Part shown: positions 1 through 8,556 of the stretch, in pieces
Layout of the letters: every line of letters begins with the position of its first letter
Numbering within the stretch: the first letter of the stretch is position 1
DNA from: Arthrobacter sp. YN
GTDB taxonomy: Bacteria; Actinomycetota; Actinomycetes; Actinomycetales; Micrococcaceae
Assembly: GCF_002224285.1 (NCBI RefSeq)
Contig: NZ_CP022436.1
Coordinates: forward strand, 2,852,001 to 2,916,000
Direction: 5' to 3'
DNA: 64,000 bases
The notes under the pieces: model-generated
What the model was told of the DNA's origin: nothing
Seen by the model: the letters and a program-made list of their open reading frames with translations, nothing else
Database searches by the model: none
Made by a program: the position numbers and the translations under genes

Positions 1-144
1 GCCGGCCTCCGCCGGGTCCTCGCTCGCCTGGTAGTCGCCAAAAGTGCTGATATTCAGTTCGCCACCAAAAACAGATTCATAAAAGGTGATGGCATCACGG
101 GCGTTGTCCCGGAATGAGATGTAAGGGTTGAGACGGGTTGTCAT
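1..144 (-). CDS. VOC (PhnB-like) family protein, 3' part outside the window
   Basis: Only the first 48 codons are inside the window and the gene continues past the left edge. The N-terminus begins MTTRLNPYISFRDNARDAI and continues into an FYESVFGGEL segment. This is the first beta-alpha unit of PhnB-type vicinal-oxygen-chelate proteins (glyoxalase/bleomycin-resistance fold). The ATG at 144-142 is preceded by AAGGAG about 8 nt upstream, which fixes the start. It lies downstream of a second VOC gene on the same strand, so the two may be cotranscribed. Substrate cannot be inferred. Confidence 0.8.
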   Translation of the reverse strand, partial: MTTRLNPYISFRDNARDAITFYESVFGGELNISTFGDYQASEDPAEAG

Positions 145-246
145 TGGTCGCTCTCCTTCTGGATGATGTTTGATTGGTCACAGTGCGGCGTTCGTCATGG
201 TGCGGCAATGCTGACTGCGCCAGGTGGCCCATGTTCCGCAAAGTCC

Positions 247-702
247 TCAACCGCCGTCGTACGCCTTTTGCAGGATGTTGATGTCCAGTTTCCGCATCTG
301 CATCATGGCCTCCATGGCACGCCGCGACCCCTCGGAATCCGGGCCACCTAAAAGGGCGGACATGGCCGTGGGGACGATCTGCCACGACAAGCCAAACCTG
401 TCCTTCAGCCACCCGCACATGCTCTCTTCTCCCCCGGCGAGGAGAGCATCCCAGTAACGGTCCACCTCCTCCTGGGAACCGCAGTTCACCATCAGGGAGA
501 CGGCCTCATTGAACTTGTGGGCCGGTCCACCATTGAGGCCGATAAAGTGCCGGCCATCAATCTCGAACTCAACGGTGAGGGCTTGGCCATCGGGTCCAGG
601 CATGATTTGTCCTATGGAGGATTCATCAAAAATTGATGTGTAGAACTCTGCCGCCTCGGCCGCCTGGCCGTCGAACCATAAACAGGTGGAAATCTTCTGC
701 AT
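247..702 (-). CDS. VOC family protein, 3-demethylubiquinone-methyltransferase-like (PhnB) domain
   Basis: This 151-residue protein starts MQKISTCLWFDGQAAEAAEF and has the family features FIGLNGGP near residue 55 and GWLKDRFGLSWQIVP near residue 100. These match the small cytosolic PhnB/3-dmu-9_3-mt proteins, a VOC-fold family that usually lacks a proven activity and is often annotated misleadingly as a ubiquinone methyltransferase. The frame is open further upstream, but the ATG at 702 is chosen because GAGGAG sits 7 nt before it and the fold starts there. It is followed on the same strand by another VOC gene (start 144) and diverges from the DUF3054 gene at 836. Confidence 0.85.
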   Translation of the reverse strand: MQKISTCLWFDGQAAEAAEFYTSIFDESSIGQIMPGPDGQALTVEFEIDGRHFIGLNGGPAHKFNEAVSLMVNCGSQEEVDRYWDALLAGGEESMCGWLKDRFGLSWQIVPTAMSALLGGPDSEGSRRAMEAMMQMRKLDINILQKAYDGG

Positions 703-804
703 GAAGCACTCCTCAGCGTTCGGGGGAAGCCCTGCTCCCCAGACAGACGCTAGTACTGTGAGCCGCTGCACACAACGCTCCACTCAAGCACACGCGACTT
801 CGCG

Positions 805-821
805 CCGGGGTGACACCCCGG
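805..821. promoter_or_regulatory. Perfect 17-nt palindrome in divergent promoter region
   Basis: CCGGGGTG-A-CACCCCGG is a perfect 8+1+8 inverted repeat. It lies between the divergent VOC gene (start 702) and the DUF3054 gene (start 836) and ends just before the putative -10 TAGTGT at 823. A position upstream of or overlapping the -35 region suggests an operator. No regulator can be named, and GC-rich palindromes also occur by chance. Confidence 0.35.
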
Positions 822-822
822 A

Positions 823-835
823 TAGTGTCAGAGGC
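823..835 (+). promoter_or_regulatory. Putative -10 box of a leaderless transcript (DUF3054 gene)
   Basis: TAGTGT (823-828) ends 7 nt before ATG 836, placing the expected transcription start at the start codon. A GAGG lies only 1 nt from the ATG, too close to work well as a Shine-Dalgarno. Confidence 0.4.
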
Positions 836-1225
836 ATGCCTTCACCATCACGACTGTGGATCCCCATAGCCATCGCGGACGTTCTGTTGATTCTTGTCTT
901 CGCAGCCATTGGCAGGGACGCGCACGCCCGCGGAGACATAGTTTCCGGCGCCTTCGCCACGGCGTGGCCTTTCCTGACCGGAGCAGCCCTTGCCTGGGTG
1001 GCAGCGCGTGCCTGGCGCACGCCCTTGGCTGTATGGCCAACGGGCGTCCTCGTCTGGATCAGCGCAGTACTGGTGGGAATGCTGCTCCGCGGCGTTACAG
1101 GCCAAACGGTGGTCCTGCCATTCGTGATTGTCGCGTTGATCACCCTCGGGATTTTCCTGCTCGGCCACCGGGCCGTAGCCGCACTCTGGCTGCGCGTCTC
1201 CCGGAGGCGGCAACGCCGCGTTTGA
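836..1225 (+). CDS. DUF3054 domain-containing membrane protein
   Basis: A 129-residue integral membrane protein of the actinobacterial DUF3054 family, whose function is unknown. It starts MPSPSRLWIPIAIADVLLIL. Four hydrophobic segments are visible: about residues 8-26, 41-57, 65-86 and 95-116. The C-terminus is Arg-rich (RVSRRRQRRV), as expected for a cytoplasmic end under the positive-inside rule. ATG 836 is preferred over upstream in-frame starts because the TM1 start fits the family and because of the -10 element at 823-828. It stands alone on its strand, divergent from the VOC pair and upstream of a stand-alone Lrp ligand-domain gene. Confidence 0.75.
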   Translation: MPSPSRLWIPIAIADVLLILVFAAIGRDAHARGDIVSGAFATAWPFLTGAALAWVAARAWRTPLAVWPTGVLVWISAVLVGMLLRGVTGQTVVLPFVIVALITLGIFLLGHRAVAALWLRVSRRRQRRV

Positions 1226-1296
1226 ACAGGACCTGTCCCCTGCCGATGCACTAGGCTGAAACAGTCCGCAATGATGCTTTTCCGGAAAGGCCCCAC

Positions 1297-1575
1297 GTGA
1301 TCACCGCTTTCGTCCTGATCAAGACAGATGCCTCACGCATCCCGGAGACCGCAGAACAAATCTCTGCCATCCAGGGCATCAGTGAGGTCTATTCGGTCAC
1401 GGGCGAATGGGACCTCATTGCGGTAGCCAGGGTGACCAAGCACGAAGAGTTGGCCGACGTCATCGCCGACAAGTTATCCAAGGTGGGTTCCGTGGTTCAC
1501 ACCACTACCCACATTGCCTTCCGGGCCTATTCGCAGCACGACCTTGACGCGGCGTTCGCGCTCGGCTTCGAGTAA
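1297..1575 (+). CDS. Stand-alone Lrp/AsnC ligand-binding (RAM) domain protein
   Basis: This 92-residue protein (ITAFVLIKTDASRIPETAEQ at the N-terminus) consists only of the ferredoxin-like RAM domain of Lrp/AsnC regulators and has no helix-turn-helix. The segments VTGEWDLIAVARV and SVVHTTTHIAFRAY correspond to the conserved beta-alpha-beta units. Such proteins normally form dimers or octamers and can bind amino acids or modulate full-length Lrp proteins. The GTG start at 1297 has GGAAAGG about 6 nt upstream. It is convergent with trpD (13 nt between stop codons), an adjacency known in related actinobacteria. A link to tryptophan sensing would be inference only. Confidence 0.85.
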   Translation: MITAFVLIKTDASRIPETAEQISAIQGISEVYSVTGEWDLIAVARVTKHEELADVIADKLSKVGSVVHTTTHIAFRAYSQHDLDAAFALGFE

Positions 1576-1588
1576 GCGACTCCCTGCC

Positions 1589-2653
1589 CTAAAGATCCCT
1601 CCGACTGAGTTCCGTCCACTTCGCGAGGACGTCGGCAGCCTTCCCTGAGTCCACGGACTCGGCCGCCCGGGCGAATGCCGCGCGCATCCGCTCTGTCAGG
1701 GTTCCCTCAGCGTTCAGGTCATAGGACACCAGGCCTGCGGCTGCATTGAGGAGGACGGCGTCCCGCACCGGGCCCGTCTTTCCCTCGAGGATGTCGCGGA
1801 CAACTCCCGCGTTGGCAGCAGCGTCACCTCCGCGGAGATCCGCCACCGTAGAGGGACCGATACCAAGCTCCGTGGGAGAAAACACCTGCTCGGTGACTGT
1901 GCCATTCCGAATTTCCCAGACTGTGGATGGTCCCGTAGGCGTCAGCTCATCGAGTCCGTCGTCCCCACGGAAAACCAGTCCACGGCTGCCGCGCCGGGCC
2001 AGCACGCCGGCCACCAGCGGAGCCATCCGGACATTGGCAACGCCCACAGCCGACGCTTGTACGTGAGCCGGGTTGGTCAAGGGCCCCAGGAAATTGAAGG
2101 CGGTGGGAACTGCCAATTCCCGGCGGGGTACAGCCGTATGCCGGAATGAAGGGTGGAAAACCTGCGCGAAGCAGAAGGTGATTCCTGCCTCTTCAGCGTT
2201 CCGGGCCACTTGCTCGATCGAGAGGTCCAGTCGAACACCCATGGCCTCCAACACATCTGCCGAACCGGAAGTCGACGAAGCTGCCCTGTTGCCGTGCTTG
2301 ACCACCTTGGCGCCGGCGCCGGCAGCAACGAGCGCGGCCATGGTGGAGATGTTCACGGTATTGAGCCGGTCTCCACCTGTCCCGACGATGTCGAGCTTCT
2401 CGCCGGTGATCCCGATCGGGTTGGCGTGCTGGACCATGGCTTGGACCAGGCCGGCCAACTCTTCCACTGTTTCGCCCTTGGACCGGAGGGCAACAAGGAA
2501 CCCGGCAATCTGCGCAGGAGTCGCTTCACCGGACATGATGGTGTTCATGGCCCACTCTGTATTGCCCACTGCAAGGTCGTCGCCGTTGATCAGTGCTGAG
2601 ATGAGCCCAGGCCAGGTATTGCTGGCTGCAGGTGCCGATGCCGGAGAAGTCAC
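1589..2653 (-). CDS. trpD: Anthranilate phosphoribosyltransferase
   Basis: This 354-residue cytosolic enzyme transfers phosphoribose from PRPP to anthranilate, the second step of tryptophan synthesis. The diagnostic GTGGD motif is near residue 91, followed by NIST and KHGNRAASS, which bind PRPP and Mg2+. The C-terminal half carries [14 protein letters not shown]. The gene stands apart from other trp genes, as is usual in Micrococcaceae. The GTG start at 2653 has no Shine-Dalgarno, but a TAGCAT box lies 6 nt upstream, so the mRNA is probably leaderless. It diverges from ctaE. Confidence 0.95.
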   Translation of the reverse strand: MTSPASAPAASNTWPGLISALINGDDLAVGNTEWAMNTIMSGEATPAQIAGFLVALRSKGETVEELAGLVQAMVQHANPIGITGEKLDIVGTGGDRLNTVNISTMAALVAAGAGAKVVKHGNRAASSTSGSADVLEAMGVRLDLSIEQVARNAEEAGITFCFAQVFHPSFRHTAVPRRELAVPTAFNFLGPLTNPAHVQASAVGVANVRMAPLVAGVLARRGSRGLVFRGDDGLDELTPTGPSTVWEIRNGTVTEQVFSPTELGIGPSTVADLRGGDAAANAGVVRDILEGKTGPVRDAVLLNAAAGLVSYDLNAEGTLTERMRAAFARAAESVDSGKAADVLAKWTELSRRDL

Positions 2654-2690
2654 CCACTGATGCTATCGACCCTGCCACGCCGATGACCAA
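2654..2690 (-). promoter_or_regulatory. Putative leaderless promoter of trpD
   Basis: Read on the minus strand: TTGGTC (2690-2685), a 19-nt spacer, TAGCAT (2665-2660), then 6 nt to the GTG start at 2653. No Shine-Dalgarno is present. Confidence 0.45.
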
Positions 2691-2765
2691 TGTGAACGCA
2701 GCCGGGAACTTTTCCGCGCGATTTCGCGTCTTTGTAGAAAAAGTCTCCCGAATCGGTGGTTTGCA

Positions 2766-2801
2766 TTGGGAACTCTGGACTTTTACAGACATAATGTCCT
2801 T
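2766..2801 (+). promoter_or_regulatory. Putative leaderless promoter of ctaE
   Basis: TTGGGA (2766-2771), an 18-nt spacer and CATAAT (2790-2795) are followed by 6 nt and then GTG 2802. The expected transcription start coincides with the start codon. The upstream in-frame TTG at 2766 lies inside the -35 hexamer, so it is unlikely to be translated. Confidence 0.5.
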
Positions 2802-3440
2802 GTGACATCTGCGACCCATGCCCCCAGTACCCCGGCGCACCCGACGCTGAACCGCCCCAACCTGGTTTCTGTTGGAACCGTTGTTTGGCTGTCCAGTGAG
2901 TTGATGTTCTTCGCCGGCCTCTTTGCCATGTACTTCACCCTGCGCTCCACATCTGGACTGATGTGGGCCGAGGAGACGGCCAAGCTCAACTTCCCGTTTG
3001 CGCTCGTCAACACGATCGTCCTTGTGGCAAGTTCGTTTACTTGCCAGATGGGCGTTTTTGCCGCCGAGCGGCTCGAACCGCGCCGTACCGGCCGCCCGCT
3101 CCAAATCACCCGCTGGGGCATGTCTGAATGGTTTGTCCTCACCTTCATCATGGGTGCCTTCTTCGTAGCCGGACAGACCACGGAATACGCCATGCTCGTC
3201 TCCGAGCACGTGTCCTTGTCCTCCAACGCCTACGGCTCCGCCTTCTACATGACAACGGGCTTCCACGGCCTGCACGTCATTGGCGGCCTGATCGCCTTCC
3301 TGTTCATCATTGGCCGCGCTTTCGCAGCCAAGAAGTTCGGGCACTTTGAAGCGACGTCGGCGATCGTCACCTCGTACTACTGGCACTTTGTCGACGTTGT
3401 GTGGATCGGCCTCTTCCTGGTCATCTACGTCCTCAAGTAA
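2802..3440 (+). CDS. ctaE: Cytochrome c oxidase subunit III (aa3-type)
   Basis: A 212-residue membrane protein with five hydrophobic segments, the short five-helix form of subunit III found in actinobacteria. [30 protein letters not shown] and [14 protein letters not shown] are the canonical conserved helices. Subunit III stabilises the CtaD catalytic core and proton uptake. GTG 2802 is chosen rather than TTG 2766 because of promoter spacing and family length. The order ctaE-qcrC-qcrA-qcrB is the standard actinobacterial cluster and reflects the bc-aa3 supercomplex in which its products work. The other oxidase subunits are encoded at 8.6-11.6 kb. Confidence 0.95.
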   Translation: MTSATHAPSTPAHPTLNRPNLVSVGTVVWLSSELMFFAGLFAMYFTLRSTSGLMWAEETAKLNFPFALVNTIVLVASSFTCQMGVFAAERLEPRRTGRPLQITRWGMSEWFVLTFIMGAFFVAGQTTEYAMLVSEHVSLSSNAYGSAFYMTTGFHGLHVIGGLIAFLFIIGRAFAAKKFGHFEATSAIVTSYYWHFVDVVWIGLFLVIYVLK

Positions 3441-3528
3441 GCCCGGCTTTGACTCTTTTTCTACAAGAGGCAGAATTTCAAGAAGCGGCTCGCGGAGCCG
3501 ACGCAGGATCGAATAAAGGAACCACCAC

Positions 3529-4317
3529 GTGAAGGCACTATCGCAGAAGCGACGTCACCCACTGGCAGCCATTGCGCTGCTGTTGATGGGCCTCCTCCTC
3601 ACTGGTGGGCTGTACGCCGTTGCCACAACTGTCAACCAGGCCAAGGCCGACACCACCAGCTACAGCGCCAGTGACGTAGAAGAAGGCGGCAAGCTCTTTG
3701 CCGCCAACTGCGCCACCTGCCACGGCATGGGTGCGTCCGGAACCCAGGACGGCCCCTCGCTGGTCGGCGTGGGTGCTGCAGCTGTTGACTTCCAGGTTGG
3801 CACCGGACGTATGCCCATGCAGATGAGCGGACCGCAGGCCCAGCAGAAGCCCGCCCAGTTCAACGCAGAGCAGACCAAGCAGCTGTCCGCTTACGTTGCT
3901 TCCCTCGGAGCAGGCCCGGCCATTCCCGAGGAACACCTCCTCGACGGCAAGGGGGATGCCGCCAATGGTGGCGAACTCTTCCGCGTCAACTGCGCCATGT
4001 GCCACAACGCAGCCGCTGCCGGCGGTGCACTGACCCGCGGCAAGTTTGCTCCTGCACTGGCCGGCGTCAGCGCAGAGCACATCTACGAGGCCATGGTGAC
4101 CGGACCGCAGAACATGCCTGTGTTCAGTGATTCCAATGTCACTCCTGAAGACAAGCGCGACATCATCACCTTCCTGAAGACCATCGAAGCCAACGGTTCA
4201 CCCGGTGGCGCGGACCTGGGAGCACTTGGCCCGGTGTCTGAAGGCCTCTTTGTCTGGGTTGCCGGTTTGGGTGTCATCATCGCATTCACCATCTGGTTGA
4301 CGTCACGCACGTCCTGA
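3529..4317 (+). CDS. qcrC: Diheme cytochrome c subunit of the bc1 complex
   Basis: This 262-residue membrane-anchored protein carries two c-type haem motifs: CATCH at residues 61-65 and CAMCH at 155-159. An N-terminal membrane helix (about 11-32) and a C-terminal one (about 237-257) place the two cytochrome domains outside the membrane. In actinobacteria this diheme subunit replaces soluble cytochrome c and passes electrons directly to the CuA site of CtaC in the bc-aa3 supercomplex. The GTG start at 3529 follows AAAGGA about 9 nt upstream. It lies 88 nt after ctaE and about 96 nt before qcrA, consistent with one operon. Confidence 0.97.
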   Translation: MKALSQKRRHPLAAIALLLMGLLLTGGLYAVATTVNQAKADTTSYSASDVEEGGKLFAANCATCHGMGASGTQDGPSLVGVGAAAVDFQVGTGRMPMQMSGPQAQQKPAQFNAEQTKQLSAYVASLGAGPAIPEEHLLDGKGDAANGGELFRVNCAMCHNAAAAGGALTRGKFAPALAGVSAEHIYEAMVTGPQNMPVFSDSNVTPEDKRDIITFLKTIEANGSPGGADLGALGPVSEGLFVWVAGLGVIIAFTIWLTSRTS

Positions 4318-4413
4318 TCCGGACACCACAAAACTTCTGCTGCACAGTCAGCAGTTTGAAACTGAAAATAACTCGGCCCCGGCCGAGACAACGAGAGAAG
4401 GATGAGGCGAATT

Positions 4414-5484
4414 ATGGGCAACCATAGTGACGGCAGTCCGAACCACTCGGGCACCGTAGCTACGGCTGGTCAGAATGAGGTGGAGAAGTTCCAGGATCCT
4501 GGACTCCCTCCGCATCGTTTGCGCCTGGCTGACACGGACCCGGTAGCCGCAAAGCGAGCCGAGCGTCAGGTAGCCATTCTGTTTGGCACCTCCGTCATTG
4601 GCACGCTGGTCTTCCTGGTGGCGTACTTCGCCATCGATCTGGGCGACGACACCACCATTGCGACCATCCGTAACCAAAACCTCCTTCTGGGGCTAGGCAC
4701 GGCCTTCGCAATGCTCGGCATCGGCACCGGTATCGTGCACTGGGCCAAGGCCCTGATGCCCGATCACGAAGTGTCTGAAGAGCGCCACGCCATCCGTACC
4801 GAAGAGGATCGCCAGGCAGCTGTCCGGATCGTCGACGACATCGTCGAAGAGACCGGCATCAAGCGCCGCCCGCTGATCCGCAACACCCTTCTTGGTGCAG
4901 TTGCGCTTGCCCCGCTGCCTGCTCTCGCCATCTTCGGCGATTTGGGCCCGCGTCCTGACGATGCTCTGGCACACACCATGTGGGCTCCTGAAGGCGGCAA
5001 GCTGAAGCGCCTGACCCGCGACCCCGATGGCACTCCCATCAAGGCCTCGGACGTCACCATTGGCTCTGCCTTCCACGTCATTCCCGAAGGCCTCAATGAG
5101 CTCCACGAAGGCAAGTTGAACGAAAAGGCGAAAGCCGTCGTCCTGCTGATGCGCCTGGATCCGAATTCATTGCACCCCTCAGAGGGCCGTGAAAACTGGA
5201 GCTACAACGGAATCGTTGCTTACTCCAAGATCTGCACGCACGTCGGATGCCCCGTTGCTCTTTACGAGCAGCAGACGCACCACCTTCTTTGCCCGTGCCA
5301 CCAGTCCACGTTTGACCTCACGCAGGAATGCAAGGTCATCTTTGGACCGGCCAGCCGTCCGCTCCCCCAGCTGCCTATTGCAGTTGACGCAGAAGGCTAC
5401 CTCGTCGCCACAAGCGACTTCAGAGAACCTGTAGGACCGAGTTACTGGGAGCGTGACGAGCATGAGCGCCTCATCAACAGCTGA
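4414..5484 (+). CDS. qcrA: Ubiquinol-cytochrome c reductase Rieske iron-sulfur subunit
   Basis: About 356 residues. The [2Fe-2S] ligands are visible as CTHVGCP and CPCHQSTFD in the C-terminal third. The N-terminal half has three hydrophobic helices (near residues 55-75, 90-112 and 155-175), the enlarged actinobacterial Rieske form instead of the single anchor of proteobacteria. It oxidises menaquinol at the Qo site and passes electrons to the QcrC haems. Two ATGs compete: 4402, only 2 nt after GAGAGAAGG, and 4414, with GAGG 6 nt upstream. I prefer 4414. Its 3' end overlaps qcrB by 23 nt, implying translational coupling. Confidence 0.95.
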   Translation: MGNHSDGSPNHSGTVATAGQNEVEKFQDPGLPPHRLRLADTDPVAAKRAERQVAILFGTSVIGTLVFLVAYFAIDLGDDTTIATIRNQNLLLGLGTAFAMLGIGTGIVHWAKALMPDHEVSEERHAIRTEEDRQAAVRIVDDIVEETGIKRRPLIRNTLLGAVALAPLPALAIFGDLGPRPDDALAHTMWAPEGGKLKRLTRDPDGTPIKASDVTIGSAFHVIPEGLNELHEGKLNEKAKAVVLLMRLDPNSLHPSEGRENWSYNGIVAYSKICTHVGCPVALYEQQTHHLLCPCHQSTFDLTQECKVIFGPASRPLPQLPIAVDAEGYLVATSDFREPVGPSYWERDEHERLINS

Positions 5485-7135
5485 AGCCCCCTTCGTTCCG
5501 AAGACCAAGGTTGGTAGTTTCACCAACTTCGTGGACGAGCGCGTGGGTGGCTCCGGCATCCTGCGTGAGTTCGGCCGGAAGGTCTTCCCCGACCACTGGT
5601 CGTTCATGTTCGGTGAGGTGGCGCTGTACTCCTTCGTCATCCTGCTGATGTCAGGTACCTTCCTGACCTTCTTCTTCGATCCGTCCATGGCGGAAACCCA
5701 TTACCAGGGTTCGTACACTCCGCTGTACAACGTAGAAATGTCCGTTGCCTACAGCTCGTCGCTGAACATCTCCTTTGATGTACGTGGCGGTCTGTTCATG
5801 CGTCAGGTACACCACTGGGCAGCACTGCTTTTTGTGGCCTCCTTGGGTGTCCACATGCTGCGCGTCTTCTTCACCGGTGCTTTCCGCAAGCCGCGCGAAA
5901 TGAACTGGGTGGTGGGCGGCGTGCTGCTCATCCTGGCGATGGCAGCCGGCTTCACCGGTTACTCGCTCCCCGATGACCTGCTCTCCGGCAACGGCCTGCG
6001 CATCATCGATGGCGTTATCAAGTCCATCCCGGTGATTGGCACGTACATCTCCTTCTTCCTCTTCGGTGGAGAATTCCCGGGTACGGCCATCATTGGCCGC
6101 CTGTACGTCCTGCACATCCTCCTGGTCCCCGCACTCATCCTGCTGATGATCGTGATCCACCTCTTCATGGTGGTTGTGCACAAGCACACCCAGTACCCCG
6201 GCCCGGGCCGTAACGACGGGAACGTTGTCGGCTACCCCCTCGGCCCGGTTTACGCTGCCAAAGCCGGTGGATTCTTCTTCATCGTCTTCGGTGTCTTGGC
6301 ACTCATGGCCGCAGCATTCACGATCAACCCGATCTGGAACTACGGTCCGTATGACCCGTCCCCTGTTTCCGCAGGTACCCAGCCTGACTGGTACATCGGG
6401 TTCGTGGACGGCGCCCTGCGCCTCATGCCGGGTGTCATCAATGACTTCCACTTCGAATGGGTCATCTTCGGACGCACCCTGACCCTGAACGTGCTGCTTC
6501 CGGCCTTGGTTCCTGCTGGAATCATCTTCACGGTTCTGTTCATGTACCCGTGGATCGAACGCTGGATCACCAAGGACAACCGCGAACACCACGTTCTCGA
6601 CCGTCCCCGCAACGTGCCTACCCGCACAGCGATCGGTGTTGCAGGCTTTACCTGGTACTGCGTGATGTGGGCAGCCGCTGGTTCCGACCTCATCGCAACC
6701 CACTTCCACGTTTCCCTGAACGACGTCACCTACTGGCTGCGAACACTGTTCTTCATCGGGCCGGTCATCGCCTTCATCGTGACCAAGCGCATCGCACTCG
6801 CCCTCCAGCGCAAGGACCGCGAGATTGCCCTGCATGGCCGGGAAACAGGACGCATCGTCCGTCTCCCGCACGGTGAATTCATCGAGGTCCACGCTCCACT
6901 TGATGAGTACAAGCGCTACAAGCTTGTTGGATTCGAATCACCGGCTCCCCTGCCGGCTGAGCCGAACGAACACGGTGTTGTCACCAGCAAGGAAAAGCGC
7001 CGCGCGGCACTTTCCAAGTGGTTCTTCGAGGACCGTGTTGCCCCGGCAACACCCGCCGAACTCGAAGCCGCCCACGCACATGGCCACCATGAAGCCATTG
7101 AAGCAGGCGAAGACCAGAAGAGCCTGAGCCACTAA
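5462..7135 (+). CDS. qcrB: Cytochrome b subunit of the bc1 complex
   Basis: A polytopic membrane protein of about 557 residues. The N-terminal cytochrome b domain carries the haem-binding His pairs around HHWAALLF and VIHLFMVVVHKH. The quinone-site PDWY appears as QPDWYIGFVDG, and the protein has the long C-terminal extension typical of actinobacteria (His/Glu-rich end). It catalyses menaquinol oxidation in the bc-aa3 supercomplex. Start options are GTG 5453 and ATG 5462; GGGAG lies about 10 nt before the ATG, so 5462 is chosen. It overlaps the end of qcrA and is followed directly by a strong terminator. Confidence 0.96.
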   Translation: MSASSTAEAPFVPKTKVGSFTNFVDERVGGSGILREFGRKVFPDHWSFMFGEVALYSFVILLMSGTFLTFFFDPSMAETHYQGSYTPLYNVEMSVAYSSSLNISFDVRGGLFMRQVHHWAALLFVASLGVHMLRVFFTGAFRKPREMNWVVGGVLLILAMAAGFTGYSLPDDLLSGNGLRIIDGVIKSIPVIGTYISFFLFGGEFPGTAIIGRLYVLHILLVPALILLMIVIHLFMVVVHKHTQYPGPGRNDGNVVGYPLGPVYAAKAGGFFFIVFGVLALMAAAFTINPIWNYGPYDPSPVSAGTQPDWYIGFVDGALRLMPGVINDFHFEWVIFGRTLTLNVLLPALVPAGIIFTVLFMYPWIERWITKDNREHHVLDRPRNVPTRTAIGVAGFTWYCVMWAAAGSDLIATHFHVSLNDVTYWLRTLFFIGPVIAFIVTKRIALALQRKDREIALHGRETGRIVRLPHGEFIEVHAPLDEYKRYKLVGFESPAPLPAEPNEHGVVTSKEKRRAALSKWFFEDRVAPATPAELEAAHAHGHHEAIEAGEDQKSLSH

Positions 7136-7151
7136 CGCTTGGAACTCGCAT

Positions 7152-7192
7152 AAAAGTAGGGGCCCGGTCCAATGGACCGGGCCCCTACTTTT
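7152..7192 (+). terminator. Strong intrinsic terminator after ctaE-qcrCAB
   Basis: AAAAGTAGGGGCCCGGTCC (7152-7170) pairs perfectly over 19 bp with 7174-7192 around an AAT loop. The A/T flanks give a U-run on + and also on -, so it may serve both strands (the gntR gene at 7296-8087 converges). Confidence 0.9.
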
Positions 7193-7295
7193 TGTGCACC
7201 AGCTTTACCCCCGTAAACCCTTTTCCCCGGGCTCTGTGCGGCTGTACTTCCGCACTGCCGCCATACATGTATGGGCGCGCCCGTCCTGGCGGGCG

Positions 7296-8087
7296 CTAGG
7301 GCTGAGTGCGGTACCCCGAGGAGTAGTTGCGCGTAGGCCTCACTCCTGGGCGTTGCAGGGGGACCCAGAGCTTGTAGCGGTCAGCCCTATAGTAAGAAAC
7401 GGAGTAGTCCACCATGGCGCGGGCTACGAAAGCGTGCCGTTGAATCTTCAGCAAAGGGGCACCGACATCGACGTTGAGAAGCCGGGCTGTGGAGGGCGAC
7501 GCTGCCGTGGCCTCAATCATGTCCTCGCCCCACTCCATTACCAAGCCAAAGCGTTCGCTCAGGACGTTGTACAGGGATGTGGGCGGCGCTTCATCCAACA
7601 GACCTGGGACGCGATGGGCGGGTATGAAGTTCTCATCAACACTCATGGGCTCATTGTCAGCGAGCAACAACCGCCTGAACCGGACCAGAGGCGTGCCTTC
7701 CTCCAGCTGGAGCTCCCGGGCCAGGAATGCACTGGCTGAGATCTGTTCGAAGCTGAGTACCTTCGCAGCCGGGACCATACCTCGGCGTTGCATCTCTTCG
7801 CTGTAGGACGTCAGTTTCACTTGAAGATCCAGCTTGGGCTTCCTCACGAAAGTCCCCAGCCCTACAACACGCTCAATGACCTCCTCGCCAACCAAGGCGT
7901 CAATGGCTTGGCGCACCGTCATCCGGGCCAGACCAAATCGGTCTGACAGATCCCGCTCCGAGGGAAGCGCAGAACCCGGCGGGCAGGATTGGGCAATGAA
8001 GGCCCGCAGGATCTCCCGGAGTTGTACGTAAATCGGAGTGCCACTGGTGCGGTCGATCTCGCCTGCTATGTTTGCTGCCTCAGGCAC
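7296..8087 (-). CDS. GntR/HutC-family transcriptional regulator, DasR-like
   Basis: 263 residues. An N-terminal winged helix-turn-helix (about 17-80) contains GTPIYVQLREILRAFI and PSERDLSDRFGLARMTVRQA. A UTRA effector domain (about 95-240) includes the ARELQLEEGTPLVRFRRL block. The HutC/DasR subgroup binds phosphorylated amino sugars such as glucosamine-6-phosphate. The GTG at 8087 is the only upstream start in this frame because a stop lies 21 nt before it; no Shine-Dalgarno is visible. A perfect DasR-type operator core (8141-8150) lies 53 bp upstream, with an HPr gene diverging beyond it. Function in amino-sugar/PTS control is inferred from these three facts. Confidence 0.85.
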   Translation of the reverse strand: MPEAANIAGEIDRTSGTPIYVQLREILRAFIAQSCPPGSALPSERDLSDRFGLARMTVRQAIDALVGEEVIERVVGLGTFVRKPKLDLQVKLTSYSEEMQRRGMVPAAKVLSFEQISASAFLARELQLEEGTPLVRFRRLLLADNEPMSVDENFIPAHRVPGLLDEAPPTSLYNVLSERFGLVMEWGEDMIEATAASPSTARLLNVDVGAPLLKIQRHAFVARAMVDYSVSYYRADRYKLWVPLQRPGVRPTRNYSSGYRTQP

Positions 8088-8136
8088 TGCGGCGGTCCAG
8101 CAATTGATTCATGCTTCAAGGATAATTCAGTGGCAC

Positions 8137-8153
8137 TTCAGGTCTAGACCACG
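8137..8153. promoter_or_regulatory. DasR-type operator (dre-like site)
   Basis: The perfect palindrome GGTCTAGACC (8141-8150) lies in CAGGTCTAGACCAC. The established Streptomyces DasR consensus is ACTGGTCTAGACCACT; 13 of 16 positions agree and the inner 10 bp are identical. It sits between the divergent GntR gene and HPr gene, where it could control both. Confidence 0.7.
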
Positions 8154-8244
8154 TGCGGTTCATGTGGAGCGGTGGGGCCCAGGGCGCTACGCTTGTATGG
8201 ACAATTTTCCGACGGATGATCCGTCGACTACCAAGGGAGCTGGG

Positions 8245-8538
8245 TTGCCGGAGCAGAAGGCCATTGTGGCCGCGGAAATCGGGTTGCACGCACGTGCGGC
8301 AGCTGTGTTCGTCCGTGCTGTCACTGACACCGGCCTGCCGGTCACCATACGCAAACAAGACGGAGAACCTGTTGATGCACGCTCACTGCTGGAAGTGATG
8401 ACGGAGGATTTCGGACACGGCTGCGAAGTACTTCTCGAAGTGGCACCAGACGCGCTGATCAGCGGACAAACCGTTCCCGAAGTTGAGAGTGCCTTGACCG
8501 CTCTTTCGGCCGTCCTTGGGGCCACAGAGGCTCGCTGA
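8245..8538 (+). CDS. ptsH: HPr family phosphocarrier protein
   Basis: With the TTG at 8245 as start, a 97-residue HPr. The active-site pattern GLHARAAA contains the His that accepts phosphate from Enzyme I; Ala after Arg is allowed in the family signature. ARSLLEVM holds the equivalent of regulatory Ser46. TTG 8245 is preferred over ATG 8197 because AAGGGAG lies 5-7 nt upstream and a normal-length HPr results; the ATG has no Shine-Dalgarno. It carries phosphate in the sugar phosphotransferase system. Being divergent from a DasR-like regulator with a dre-like site suggests amino-sugar control, as in Streptomyces. Confidence 0.88.
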   Translation: MPEQKAIVAAEIGLHARAAAVFVRAVTDTGLPVTIRKQDGEPVDARSLLEVMTEDFGHGCEVLLEVAPDALISGQTVPEVESALTALSAVLGATEAR

Positions 8539-8556
8539 GCCCCTATTCAGGTAAAA

